In this document: piece after piece, positions 32,604-38,341 of the stretch
Layout of the letters: each line of letters starts with the position of its first letter
Position numbering within the stretch: the first letter of the stretch is position 1
IMG/VR virus record: IMGVR_UViG_3300021075_000322
Coordinates: 1-38,341 of that record
Length of the DNA: 38,341 nucleotides
DNA from: a virus
Strand: one strand, 5' to 3'
The notes under the pieces: generated by a model
What the model was told of the DNA's origin: nothing
What the model saw: the letters and a program-made list of their open reading frames with translations, nothing else
Databases searched by the model: none
Program-made: the position numbers and the translations under genes

Positions 32604-33665
32604 TTAAAAATCAGGATTATCAAAAAGCACTTCCTCTTGCGGAGGAGTCTTTACAATTTGAAAGTTCGGTTTTGCCCCACACTTCGCATCGCAAAAATAT
32701 GCTTCCCAATATTTCTTTGTTTCAGGATTTGTTCCAGATCTGAAAGTGGTACTACTTCCACAAGTCGCACAAACGGGATTCTCTGTTCCGTAAGGAGAAG
32801 TATTTCGTACTTCCTCTTTCACGGGTTGCACGGGTGCAGGGGTTTCTTCTTCAACAATTTCAGGTGTTTCGTATTGAGCCTCATCTCCAAAATCCTCCAC
32901 AATCTCGGAATACTCTTTTTCTAAACCTTCTGACAAAGAGGATATTTCAGGAGCAGGAGTTTCAATAACTCCAACATTCGGAACCCTTGCCCCAAAAAGA
33001 GCATCGTTATTTCCTAAAAACTTCTGGATCACCGCATGTTTTATTTCTGGGTCTGTAAAATCAGGAGAAAAAGAGACCACGGGAAAAACAAATGGTTTTG
33101 CAAGTTCCTCCGCGGTATACACATTTTTAATTCCCAAAAGAGACCGAATAACACGATTTTTCGCCTTACTTTCGCATAAAGGGATCTTGAATTTTCGAAT
33201 TTGATTGTATTCTGCCATTTTTTTCTCTTCATCTTCTTTTTTTTGAAATTCTGTAGGAGAACTGATAGTAACCATTTTTCTTTGTGCACTGTCCCATACT
33301 TTTATTGGTTTGGAGAAGATTTCTGACTTAGTAACCTCCAAATCAAGTTCAGCAGTCTTTTTATCGCTCACCGTTTCTCCGCTCGCATTCGTCCAAAACC
33401 CTTCAACAATTACTTGCGCATAATGTTGACTAGAAATTATTTTTTCCGTCCTAAAAGTCATGCTGGCACCAATAGCAAGTTTTTCCAGCCCTACTTTGGT
33501 CAAAGCCAGTGCTTTACTCTGTTCGTAGACCTCTTTATCTTTCGGATCCCGAGAAATAAAAACTTGAGTAAGCCTTGCTTTACGAAATGGATCAATTTGT
33601 TGTTCTACTGCAAATGGTGCGCCGATGATATTTGCTTCCTTGTCTTGAATTACTGAGGTTGCCAT
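32604..33665 (-). CDS. Probable phage recombination/DNA-metabolism protein with zinc ribbon
   Basis: This 353-residue protein has an N-terminal domain with ALALTKVGLEKLAIGASMTF and ESKAKNRVIRSLLGIKNVYT, AEELAKPFVFP, a pattern seen in uncharacterised early phage proteins next to recombination genes. An acidic Pro/Glu linker (about 240-285) leads to a C-terminal zinc ribbon (CATC ... CDAKC). It lies near the SbcDC fusion and RuvC-like genes, so ssDNA binding or annealing is plausible but not shown. The leader CTTTAACCTCCTTTTTTT directly precedes the ATG. Confidence 0.65.
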   Translation of the reverse strand: MATSVIQDKEANIIGAPFAVEQQIDPFRKARLTQVFISRDPKDKEVYEQSKALALTKVGLEKLAIGASMTFRTEKIISSQHYAQVIVEGFWTNASGETVSDKKTAELDLEVTKSEIFSKPIKVWDSAQRKMVTISSPTEFQKKEDEEKKMAEYNQIRKFKIPLCESKAKNRVIRSLLGIKNVYTAEELAKPFVFPVVSFSPDFTDPEIKHAVIQKFLGNNDALFGARVPNVGVIETPAPEISSLSEGLEKEYSEIVEDFGDEAQYETPEIVEEETPAPVQPVKEEVRNTSPYGTENPVCATCGSSTTFRSGTNPETKKYWEAYFCDAKCGAKPNFQIVKTPPQEEVLFDNPDF

Positions 33666-33693
33666 AAAAAAAGGAGGTTAAAGAAAAAAACAA

Positions 33694-33846
33694 TTATTGT
33701 GCGACAGGAAATAAAATATCCGTCACATCCACCACTCTTTCTGCCCCCATTTTCTGTATCCGGCTCATCACCTTGGCGTTAAAAATCGCCGTCTCTGCCC
33801 ACTTAATTGCTTCATCTGCCCGTGCAAAAAGTTCTTCGTAAGACAT
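33694..33846 (-). CDS. Small early protein, 50 residues
   Basis: MSYEELFARADEAIKWAETA begins the product, and RIQKMGAERVVDVTDILFPV ends it. It is a compact helical protein. Its ATG is preceded by the exact leader TTTTTAACCTCCTTTTTT, which supports it as a real gene. It lies 28 bases before the recombination-type gene. The function is unknown. Confidence 0.6.
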   Translation of the reverse strand: MSYEELFARADEAIKWAETAIFNAKVMSRIQKMGAERVVDVTDILFPVAQ

Positions 33847-33870
33847 AAAAAAGGAGGTTAAAAAAACAAT

Positions 33871-34032
33871 TTATCGAACCCGTCTCCTACTTTTCCCCAC
33901 AACACTCCCCCAATTCGCTACCATCCACGCCATGCAAAACGCCCATGCCGTCGTCGCAAACGCAAACGCGAGACCGTCGTTTATGTTGTGAAGCACTGCC
34001 GTGATGCCGACGAGGAAAAAGAGAGGTTTCAT
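33871..34032 (-). CDS. Small membrane protein, 53 residues
   Basis: MKPLFFLVGITAVLHNINDG is followed by a second hydrophobic stretch (LAFAFATTAWAFCMAWMVAN) and a basic tail (GKSRRRVR). It probably has two transmembrane segments with positive residues inside. The leader TTTTTACCTCCTCCTT precedes the ATG. It overlaps another open frame (33887-34180); this frame is preferred because of leader and composition. Confidence 0.6.
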   Translation of the reverse strand: MKPLFFLVGITAVLHNINDGLAFAFATTAWAFCMAWMVANWGSVVGKSRRRVR

Positions 34033-34180
34033 AAGGAGGAGGTAAAAAGATAGAGAAGAGGTCTTGCAAAAATTGCTTCCGTTCTGCTGGTGTTACAGGA
34101 GATGTGTCATCCGGTGGTATCCAATACCACTCCATACGCGTCACTTCATTTTTTGCCGTAAGTGGGATGGTTCGCTTCAT
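33887..34180 (-). CDS. Possible small early protein overlapping the membrane protein gene
   Basis: The frame begins MKRTIPLTAKNEVTRMEWYW and shares ATGA with the stop of the preceding gene, so its start is credible. The first 49 codons fill the gap before the membrane protein gene. The remaining codons overlap that gene in another frame and look like a shadow (RRHHGSASQHKRRSR). Either the genes overlap strongly or the end is a frameshifted remnant. Confidence 0.35.
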   Translation of the reverse strand: MKRTIPLTAKNEVTRMEWYWIPPDDTSPVTPAERKQFLQDLFSIFLPPPYETSLFPRRHHGSASQHKRRSRVCVCDDGMGVLHGVDGSELGECCGEK

Positions 34181-34365
34181 CGCGTAGGAAAAAGGATTTT
34201 TTCTCGTATTTCGTTCACAAATCGTTCCACCTGCTCACGGGTAATCTTGTTTTTCTTTTGGAAAACTGCTCCCATAGGGTGGGCAATTGCCTTCCTTTGG
34301 ATACTGTGTTCTGTCTCTGCTACCCAGAGAGCCATAATCGATAATGATTCTTGAGAAAGTGGCAT
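34177..34365 (-). CDS. First gene of the leftward early operon, 62 residues
   Basis: MPLSQESLSIMALWVAETEH starts a small helical protein ending ITREQVERFVNEIREKILFP. The start at 34365 is chosen because the longer reading runs through the operator region. It lies about 120 bases downstream of a good leftward promoter. The function is unknown; by position it could be an early regulator or anti-repressor. Confidence 0.5.
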   Translation of the reverse strand: MPLSQESLSIMALWVAETEHSIQRKAIAHPMGAVFQKKNKITREQVERFVNEIREKILFPTR

Positions 34366-34392
34366 AAAATAGAATGTTGTGAAAATATGTAT

Positions 34393-34417
34393 GAATGATA
34401 AATAAAAAACATCATTC
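34393..34417. promoter_or_regulatory. Inverted repeat in the early 5' leader
   Basis: GAATGAT (34393-34399) and ATCATTC (34411-34417) form a perfect 7-bp inverted repeat in the untranslated leader of the leftward operon. It could be an operator half-site pair or an mRNA hairpin. Confidence 0.4.
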
Positions 34418-34436
34418 ACGGGTAAAATTTTTATAG

Positions 34437-34481
34437 TATAGGGAAGTTCCACATAATATTATTTTGGAAACACTTCCTATA
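34437..34481. promoter_or_regulatory. Operator-like inverted repeat
   Basis: TATAGGGAAGTTCCA (34437-34451) is matched in inverted orientation by TGGAAACACTTCCTATA (34465-34481), with small indels. It lies just downstream of the leftward promoter, where a repressor would block early transcription. The divergent HTH gene is the obvious candidate ligand. Confidence 0.6.
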
Positions 34482-34493
34482 CCGTCTGAAGAT

Positions 34494-34522
34494 ATGGTAA
34501 ATAATAAATATCAAAATGTCAA
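34494..34522 (-). promoter_or_regulatory. Leftward early promoter
   Basis: On the minus strand TTGACA (34522-34517) is followed after 17 bases by TACCAT (34499-34494). This is a consensus -35 with a 4/6 -10. It reads into the early operon starting at 34365 and is followed by the operator-like repeat. Confidence 0.7.
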
Positions 34523-34541
34523 GAAATAAGTATCAAAAATG
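34503..34541 (+). repeat. Direct repeats over the early promoter
   Basis: AATAAATATCAAAATG and AATAAGTATCAAAAATG are two direct copies about 22 bases apart, overlapping the -35 of the leftward promoter. They are candidate regulator-binding sites. Confidence 0.45.
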
Positions 34542-34611
34542 AATACATTTTTATACAAAAAGATGTTTATATTTGACTTGTTACTCATTTTATTTTAAAG
34601 TATTGTCTAAT

Positions 34612-35022
34612 GTGATATTTTTCATATTTCAAATAACATCAAAATACAGCAACAGGATACGGCAAAAGGTATTAAATTTATTTGATACATTCGGAACTCC
34701 TAAGATTAAGATGGGGGATTTTTTAGAAGGATCAAATGAGTATCGAGCCAAGCAGGCAAGGGCTAGGAGTTTCTTCAGTGGAAAAAGAGAATTAAACATG
34801 ACTGAAATAGAAAAGGTTGCAGAGTTTTTTAATAAACCTCTGGAGTATTTCCTCTACGAAGATTCAGATGCTCGTCAAGTAGCAGGTAGAGACAATAACG
34901 GAATAATGATTCAAAACGGACATGGGGGTGTCGTAACTGTTACATCCCACGATAAAGACCTTATAGAACAGATAATAGGGTTGTCTGAAGAAAAGAAAGA
35001 AGCAATTAAACGCCTTTTGTAA
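34612..35022 (+). CDS. XRE-like HTH repressor candidate
   Basis: The product has 136 residues from the GTG at 34612. The N-terminal part (RIRQKVLNLFDTFGTPKIKM, then SGKRELNMTEIEKVAEFFNK) is a helix-turn-helix domain of XRE type. The middle, AGRDNNGIMIQNGHGGVVTV, is beta-rich, as in many phage regulators of this kind. The C-terminus, DLIEQIIGLSEEKKEAIKRL, is helical. It is divergent from the leftward operon across an operator region, the usual repressor arrangement. A TTG at 34573 or 34603 is an alternative start. Codon use is clearly more A/T-rich than in the late genes. Confidence 0.75.
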   Translation: MIFFIFQITSKYSNRIRQKVLNLFDTFGTPKIKMGDFLEGSNEYRAKQARARSFFSGKRELNMTEIEKVAEFFNKPLEYFLYEDSDARQVAGRDNNGIMIQNGHGGVVTVTSHDKDLIEQIIGLSEEKKEAIKRLL

Positions 35023-35036
35023 TTTTACTTTTTCTT

Positions 35037-36089
35037 ATGGAGATAAATGACTCTTTGAAGGCTTTATCAGATCGATTGCAGAAAATACGGGATACAATAA
35101 AAACAGAAGAAGCTACCAAAAATGCTCTTGTTATGCCTTTTATACAAATATTGGGATATGATGTATTCGACCCACTGGAAGTAATCCCTGAGTTTATTGC
35201 GGATATAGGAATTAAAAAAGGAGAAAAAGTAGATTATGCGATTGCAAAAGATGGCAAGCCGATGATCCTTATCGAGTGCAAAAATATTTTAGAAAAGCTA
35301 GACCTCCATGGATCCCAATTATTCCGATACTTTCATACCACAAACGCGAAATTTGCTATTTTGACCAATGGAGTGGAGTACCGTTTTTACACAGACTTAA
35401 ACGAACCAAATAAAATGGACGATAAGCCATTCCTTTCTTTTGAGATAACGGCTTTAAATGAAAGAACTATTGAAGAACTGAAAAAATTTCATAAATCATA
35501 TTTTGACATAGATGCAATTTCCAATAATGCCAGTGAATTAAAATATGGGAGAGAGATAAAGATAATTCTTGAAAAAGAATTGGAAAGCGTATCTGATGAA
35601 TTTGTCCACTTTTTCGCCAAAAAGATATATGCAAAAAAATTGACAGAGAAAGCAATAAAAATGCTTTCAGAAGTTGTAAAGAAGTCATTTTCTGAATTCA
35701 TAAAAGACCAAGTAAATGATCGTCTGAAATTAGCCCTTACAAAAGAGAATAAAAAAGATAGTGATGAAGAAATGAAAAACCAAAAAGAAAGTAAAATCGT
35801 CACTACAGAAGAGGAGATTGAATCATTTTTCGTCGTTAAATCAATTTTGAGAGATAAGGTTGATATAAGTAGGGTTTACTATCGAGATGTAGAATCATAT
35901 TTCGGGATACTTTTTGATAACAATAATCGCAAACCAATTTGTCGGATGTATCTTGATGGGGCTAAAAAATATATTTCTCTTATTGATGCAGAAAGAAACG
36001 AGGTAAAAAAGCAAATAGATGGTTTAAACGATATTTATAAATATGCGGAAGAAATTATAAAAATTGCCGAATATTACCAATCTCAATAA
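35037..36089 (+). CDS. HSDR_N/COG4748-type restriction nuclease-like protein
   Basis: This 350-residue protein starts 14 bases after the repressor gene. Residues about 20-150 match the type I restriction N-terminal (HSDR_N) fold: KNALVMPFIQILGYDVFDPL, VDYAIAKDGKPMILIECKN (the PD-(D/E)xK core with the E-C-K end) and FAILTNGVEYRFYTDL. The C-terminal half has helices and a beta unit with VESYFGILFDNNNRKPICRM. Such stand-alone proteins are common next to prophage repressors and are suspected of excluding other phages. No helicase or methylase partner is present. It is strongly A/T-rich. Confidence 0.8.
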   Translation: MEINDSLKALSDRLQKIRDTIKTEEATKNALVMPFIQILGYDVFDPLEVIPEFIADIGIKKGEKVDYAIAKDGKPMILIECKNILEKLDLHGSQLFRYFHTTNAKFAILTNGVEYRFYTDLNEPNKMDDKPFLSFEITALNERTIEELKKFHKSYFDIDAISNNASELKYGREIKIILEKELESVSDEFVHFFAKKIYAKKLTEKAIKMLSEVVKKSFSEFIKDQVNDRLKLALTKENKKDSDEEMKNQKESKIVTTEEEIESFFVVKSILRDKVDISRVYYRDVESYFGILFDNNNRKPICRMYLDGAKKYISLIDAERNEVKKQIDGLNDIYKYAEEIIKIAEYYQSQ

Positions 36090-36100
36090 CCCTGCTTTTT

Positions 36101-36310
36101 ATGCGCTTTGGATTTAGGGTCCCATCAATACGAAAGTCTTTTGCTGCTAAATTTTCAGCAAAGAGGGCGATCAAAAATGCTCTTGGAATTAGGGCACCGA
36201 GAGGTTTTGGCGTCTTTACAAACCAGAAAAAAGCTCTATACAATAGGGTTTATAGCAAAACTACCTTTGGTGTTGGTTTTTTTGGATTACTGAAAAAACT
36301 TTTTAAATAA
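36101..36310 (+). CDS. Small basic phage-associated protein
   Basis: This 69-residue, very basic protein (MRFGFRVPSIRKSFAAKFSA) ends NQKKALYNRVYSKTTFGVGF. The pattern N-x-K-K-A-x-Y-N-x-V-Y-x-K-T-T is found in small proteins of many temperate phages near the repressor (recalled, not searched). The role is unknown. It follows the nuclease-like gene by 11 bases. Confidence 0.6.
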   Translation: MRFGFRVPSIRKSFAAKFSAKRAIKNALGIRAPRGFGVFTNQKKALYNRVYSKTTFGVGFFGLLKKLFK

Positions 36311-36319
36311 CCATTTCCT

Positions 36320-36373
36320 ATGAAAACCCCCACCATTCTTCTCACCGGTATTCTTTCTGTATTTTTAGTCTAA
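36320..36373 (+). CDS. 17-residue orphan signal-peptide-like frame
   Basis: MKTPTILLTGILSVFLV is a basic start plus hydrophobic core like a secretion signal, stopping after 17 residues. It is preceded by TAACCATTTCCT, a leader of the genome's type. It may be the remnant of a deleted exported-protein gene, or a leader peptide for the MazF gene four bases downstream. Confidence 0.3.
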   Translation: MKTPTILLTGILSVFLV

Positions 36374-36376
36374 AAT

Positions 36377-36868
36377 ATGCCCCCAAAATTTACTACAACC
36401 GAGCTTTTAGAAGAATGGAGTACTCAAAAAATAACGATTGCAACAAAAGAACGAGAGTTTGTTATTTTTGCAGAAAGAGAGGTGTGGATGGCATCTCTCG
36501 GAGAAAATATTGGAGTGGAAATGAATGGAAAAAACTCAAACTTTTCCCGTCCTGTACTTATTTATAGAAAATACAATAAAGAGCAGTGTTTTATTTTCCC
36601 CCTCACTTCACAATATAAAAATGACAAATATCATTTAGATCTTTCTCACATCCCTTTTTTGATGAAGAGCATGGTATCTTTGACTCAAGGACGAACTATA
36701 GACTCAAAACGGCTTATTAGAAAGATGGGGAGGCTCCCCAATAAAGATTTCGAGAATATAAAAAAAACGGCTCTAGGATTCCTAGAGCCTCGGTCGCCTT
36801 TCGGCAATAATGCAGAGACAATGGTACCGAACAAAAACGATAAAGTCAAAAAAACTTTTTCAGAATAG
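36377..36868 (+). CDS. MazF/PemK-like toxin domain protein
   Basis: This 163-residue protein has the PemK/MazF core: REVWMASLGENIGVEMNGKN, FSRPVLIYRKYNKEQCFIFP, LTSQYKNDKYHLDL and SLTQGRTIDSKRLIRKMGRL. Family members cut RNA at short motifs. No antitoxin gene is evident beside it; the N-terminal 40 residues or a host protein might serve. The end (TALGFLEPRSPFGNNAETMV) is encoded by a strong hairpin region and may be a later extension. It lies 12 bases before the integrase. Confidence 0.8.
   Translation: MPPKFTTTELLEEWSTQKITIATKEREFVIFAEREVWMASLGENIGVEMNGKNSNFSRPVLIYRKYNKEQCFIFPLTSQYKNDKYHLDLSHIPFLMKSMVSLTQGRTIDSKRLIRKMGRLPNKDFENIKKTALGFLEPRSPFGNNAETMVPNKNDKVKKTFSE
36769..36789 (-). terminator. 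Minus-facing intrinsic terminator inside the mazF coding sequence
   Basis: GGCTCTAGG and CCTAGAGCC form a perfect 9-bp stem with a 3-base loop. On the minus strand the stem is followed by GTTTTTTTTATA. It therefore terminates leftward transcripts, although no leftward gene is annotated over this stretch. Confidence 0.7.
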
Positions 36869-36880
36869 AAATAAAATAAC

Positions 36881-38341
36881 ATGAAAGTATACGCATACCT
36901 CAGAAAATCAACGGAAGGGGATGAGAACCAAATCCACTCACTCACGACTCAACGCCGTATAGTGGAAGATTTTGCGAACAAAAAAGGACTCCAAATCGAC
37001 GAGTATATCGAAGAAGAAAAGACCGGATTCAAAGCCGGAGTGCGGAAAAAATTCAACGCTATGATGAGGGATTGCACAAAAACTGCCAAGAAAGGGGAAG
37101 AAGCGCATATCATCTTTTGGAAGGTCTCCCGTATAGGAAGGAACCGGAAAGATGCAGACCTCGCACTCGACGCCATGGAGGCAGGTGTACACTTCCATTT
37201 TACGGAGGGTGATTTCCCCGACAACGCCACCGGCAGAAAAATTCTCAGGGACAAACTCTCCGATGCCATATACTATTCCGAAGACCTTTCGGAAAATGTA
37301 AAGGATGGGCAAGAAACATCCATTTCCAAGGGGTTATTCCCCGGGAGTTCCAAGCTCGGGTATCTCACACGCCCAGACCCTACAAAACCCCGCACAATCA
37401 ATCCTGACGAGGCATGGAAAATAAGAGAGGCATTCGAGAGAATTTCTCACGGGGAAAAAATGAAAGAAGTGGTGGAATGGCTCCAAAAATCAGTATACCT
37501 CAAAACATACGGAGGACGGGTAGCGTGCAGAAATACCCTGTACAACCTTTTCCACGATCCGTTTTATTGCGGAAAATTCTTGTGGAATGGGAAAATTTAC
37601 GAGGGAACCCATGAGCCAATTATCAGCAAAGAACTTTTTACAACCGTCCAAGAAATTCTTGAGGGGAATAGAATCCCAAAAGTACAAAAACACATTTTCC
37701 TTTTTTTAGGGATGGTATTTTCGGATGGAGAAAAACTTTCCTGCTCCAAAAACCGAGAAAATTATTATTACCGAAGCAAAAAAACAGGTCTCCATCTCCG
37801 AGAGGAAGAAATAGAAAAATCATTTATCGAGATGCTCCAGGAAACAAATATGAAAGCCTCGTATATCGAAGAGATGCGAGAACGGGCAAAAAATATGCTA
37901 GGAATCCGAAACGAACAAATTTCCAATACCATCGGCATTGAAATGGCAAAGGTCTCCGCAATCCAGAACAGAATGAAAAATGCAGAAGATCTCCTCCTTG
38001 ATGGCAAAATCCCATACGAGAAATACCAAGAAATGGTCGAACGCCTAAAAAAAGAGCAAGCATCTATTCTGGAAGCCATTCCCCAGAAAAACACAAAATC
38101 AGAAGATGAGAAAACAAAGATACTTCACACTGTCATCGAACGCATACAAATCGCATCACGAAGCTACGAAACACTCCCAAAGCATCTCAAATCCCAGTTT
38201 ATTACCGCCATTCTCAGCTCGGTCGAACATTCTACAAACTCTGGGAAGCTAGGTTTAAAGCCTAAAAAAGCAACCCAAAGCGTGTTTGAGTTGCCGTTTG
38301 TCCAATCTGGCTGCCCGGGTTGGGATCGAACCAACGAATGA
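36881..38341 (+). CDS. int: Large serine recombinase (phage integrase)
   Basis: This 486-residue protein starts at ATG 36881. The resolvase-type catalytic domain holds YAYLRKSTEG with Arg8 and nucleophile Ser10, QRRIVEDFANKKG, and KVSRIGRNRKDADLA (Ser83, Arg84, Arg87). The recombinase domain follows (GSSKLGYLTRPDPTKPRTIN to NTLYNLFHDPFYCGKFLWNG). The zinc-ribbon region (GMVFSDGEKLSCSKNRENYY) has a single cysteine and no CxxC pair. A coiled coil follows (about 345-410). The last residues, SGCPGWDRTNE, are encoded by tRNA sequence, and the final codons also hold a minus-facing terminator. Confidence 0.92.
   Translation: MKVYAYLRKSTEGDENQIHSLTTQRRIVEDFANKKGLQIDEYIEEEKTGFKAGVRKKFNAMMRDCTKTAKKGEEAHIIFWKVSRIGRNRKDADLALDAMEAGVHFHFTEGDFPDNATGRKILRDKLSDAIYYSEDLSENVKDGQETSISKGLFPGSSKLGYLTRPDPTKPRTINPDEAWKIREAFERISHGEKMKEVVEWLQKSVYLKTYGGRVACRNTLYNLFHDPFYCGKFLWNGKIYEGTHEPIISKELFTTVQEILEGNRIPKVQKHIFLFLGMVFSDGEKLSCSKNRENYYYRSKKTGLHLREEEIEKSFIEMLQETNMKASYIEEMRERAKNMLGIRNEQISNTIGIEMAKVSAIQNRMKNAEDLLLDGKIPYEKYQEMVERLKKEQASILEAIPQKNTKSEDEKTKILHTVIERIQIASRSYETLPKHLKSQFITAILSSVEHSTNSGKLGLKPKKATQSVFELPFVQSGCPGWDRTNE
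38264..38294 (-). terminator. tRNA terminator inside the integrase 3' end
   Basis: GCAACCCAAA (38270-38279) pairs with TTTGAGTTGC (38285-38294) over 9 of 10 positions. On the minus strand the stem is followed by TTTTTT. It lies 14 bases past the tRNA CCA end and fits as its terminator, while the same bases code for integrase residues on the plus strand. Confidence 0.7.
38308..38341 (-). tRNA. 3' end of tRNA-Gln (partial)
   Basis: On the minus strand: variable-loop CATTC, T-stem GTTGG, loop TTCGATC, stem CCAAC, acceptor strand CCGGGCA, discriminator G, encoded CCA. An acceptor starting with U1 (pairing to the final A), the CATTC variable loop and a G discriminator are all features of tRNA-Gln. 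The anticodon and 5' part lie outside the window, so the identity is inferred. Confidence 0.75.

Noticed and set aside
33664-33685. Plus-strand Shine-Dalgarno site AAGGAGGTTAA
   Set aside because: This is the complement of the leftward leader. No start codon follows at usable spacing and no plus-strand gene is present.
36108-36293. Alternative plus-strand frame overlapping the small basic protein gene
   Set aside because: The frame at 36101-36310 has the phage-associated N-x-K-K-A-x-Y-N pattern; the overlapping frame shows no recognisable feature.
37183-37195. Fifth copy of the GTGTACAC element
   Set aside because: Only AGGTGTACACTT matches. The flanks differ and the bases encode EAGVHF in the integrase, so chance is a sufficient explanation.
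1-38341. UGA recoding (Gracilibacteria-type code)
   Set aside because: TGA serves as a stop in many ATGA overlaps (for example 9624-9627, 8128-8131 and 1810-1813), and long frames end sensibly under the standard bacterial code.
1-38341. Circularly permuted complete genome
   Set aside because: The tRNA 3' half at the right end does not continue into a matching 5' half at the left end: no TGCCCGG acceptor strand is present in the first bases.

Overview
The window is almost entirely one temperate phage genome, read here as an integrated prophage of a tailed siphovirus type. About 33 kb (786-34365) is a single leftward (minus-strand) gene train. A short rightward module (34612-38341) holds a repressor-like gene, accessory genes and a serine integrase. 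The integrase reading frame ends inside the 3' end of a minus-strand tRNA, most likely tRNA-Gln, at the right edge, which fits an element sitting next to a tRNA gene. The host is not proven. The MazF-like toxin, the serine recombinase type and the lack of Shine-Dalgarno sequences fit a Candidate Phyla Radiation (Patescibacteria) host, but this is inference. TGA is used as a normal stop (many ATGA overlaps), so there is no sign of UGA recoding.

Layout from left to right. 1-619: two rightward genes of unknown function (the first cut by the edge), perhaps host flank, followed by 11-bp direct repeats and a bidirectional terminator. 786-2203: M23 endopeptidase, small membrane proteins and a holin candidate. 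2215-9627: tail fibre, baseplate and hub genes. 9624-14463: tape measure, tail assembly chaperone pair with a probable -1 frameshift, and tail tube. 14524-17804: head-tail joining genes, major capsid and decoration proteins. 17834-22943: Mu-like protease with a nested scaffold gene, a portal-MuF fusion, and large and small terminase subunits. 22949-27923: ParB-methyltransferase, HTH protein, a DUF6291-type replication protein carrying 15-bp iterons, a DUF3850 protein, a GH24 lysozyme and a RuvC-like resolvase. 27933-34365: a fused SbcD-SbcC nuclease, a probable recombination protein and small early genes. 34366-34611: promoter and operator region. 34612-38341: repressor, HSDR_N-type nuclease-like protein, a small basic protein, MazF-like toxin and integrase.

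The head genes are Mu-like (DUF935 portal, MuF, protease I with internal scaffold, gp36-like, gpG-like), but there is no DDE transposase. Integration is by serine recombinase and the tail is of long non-contractile type, so the phage is a mosaic. No DNA polymerase, primase or helicase is visible; replication probably relies on the host plus the DUF6291 protein.

The most unusual signals are these. (1) A recurring leader immediately before start codons, of the form T(n)-AACCYCC-T(n)-ATG, replaces Shine-Dalgarno sites and resembles the anti-Shine-Dalgarno end of 16S rRNA. (2) A same-orientation palindromic sequence (core GTGTACAC) recurs four times. (3) A dispersed bacterial repeat is inserted in frame into the SbcDC fusion gene. 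(4) Minus-facing terminators are buried in the coding sequences of mazF and the integrase, together with the tRNA end.
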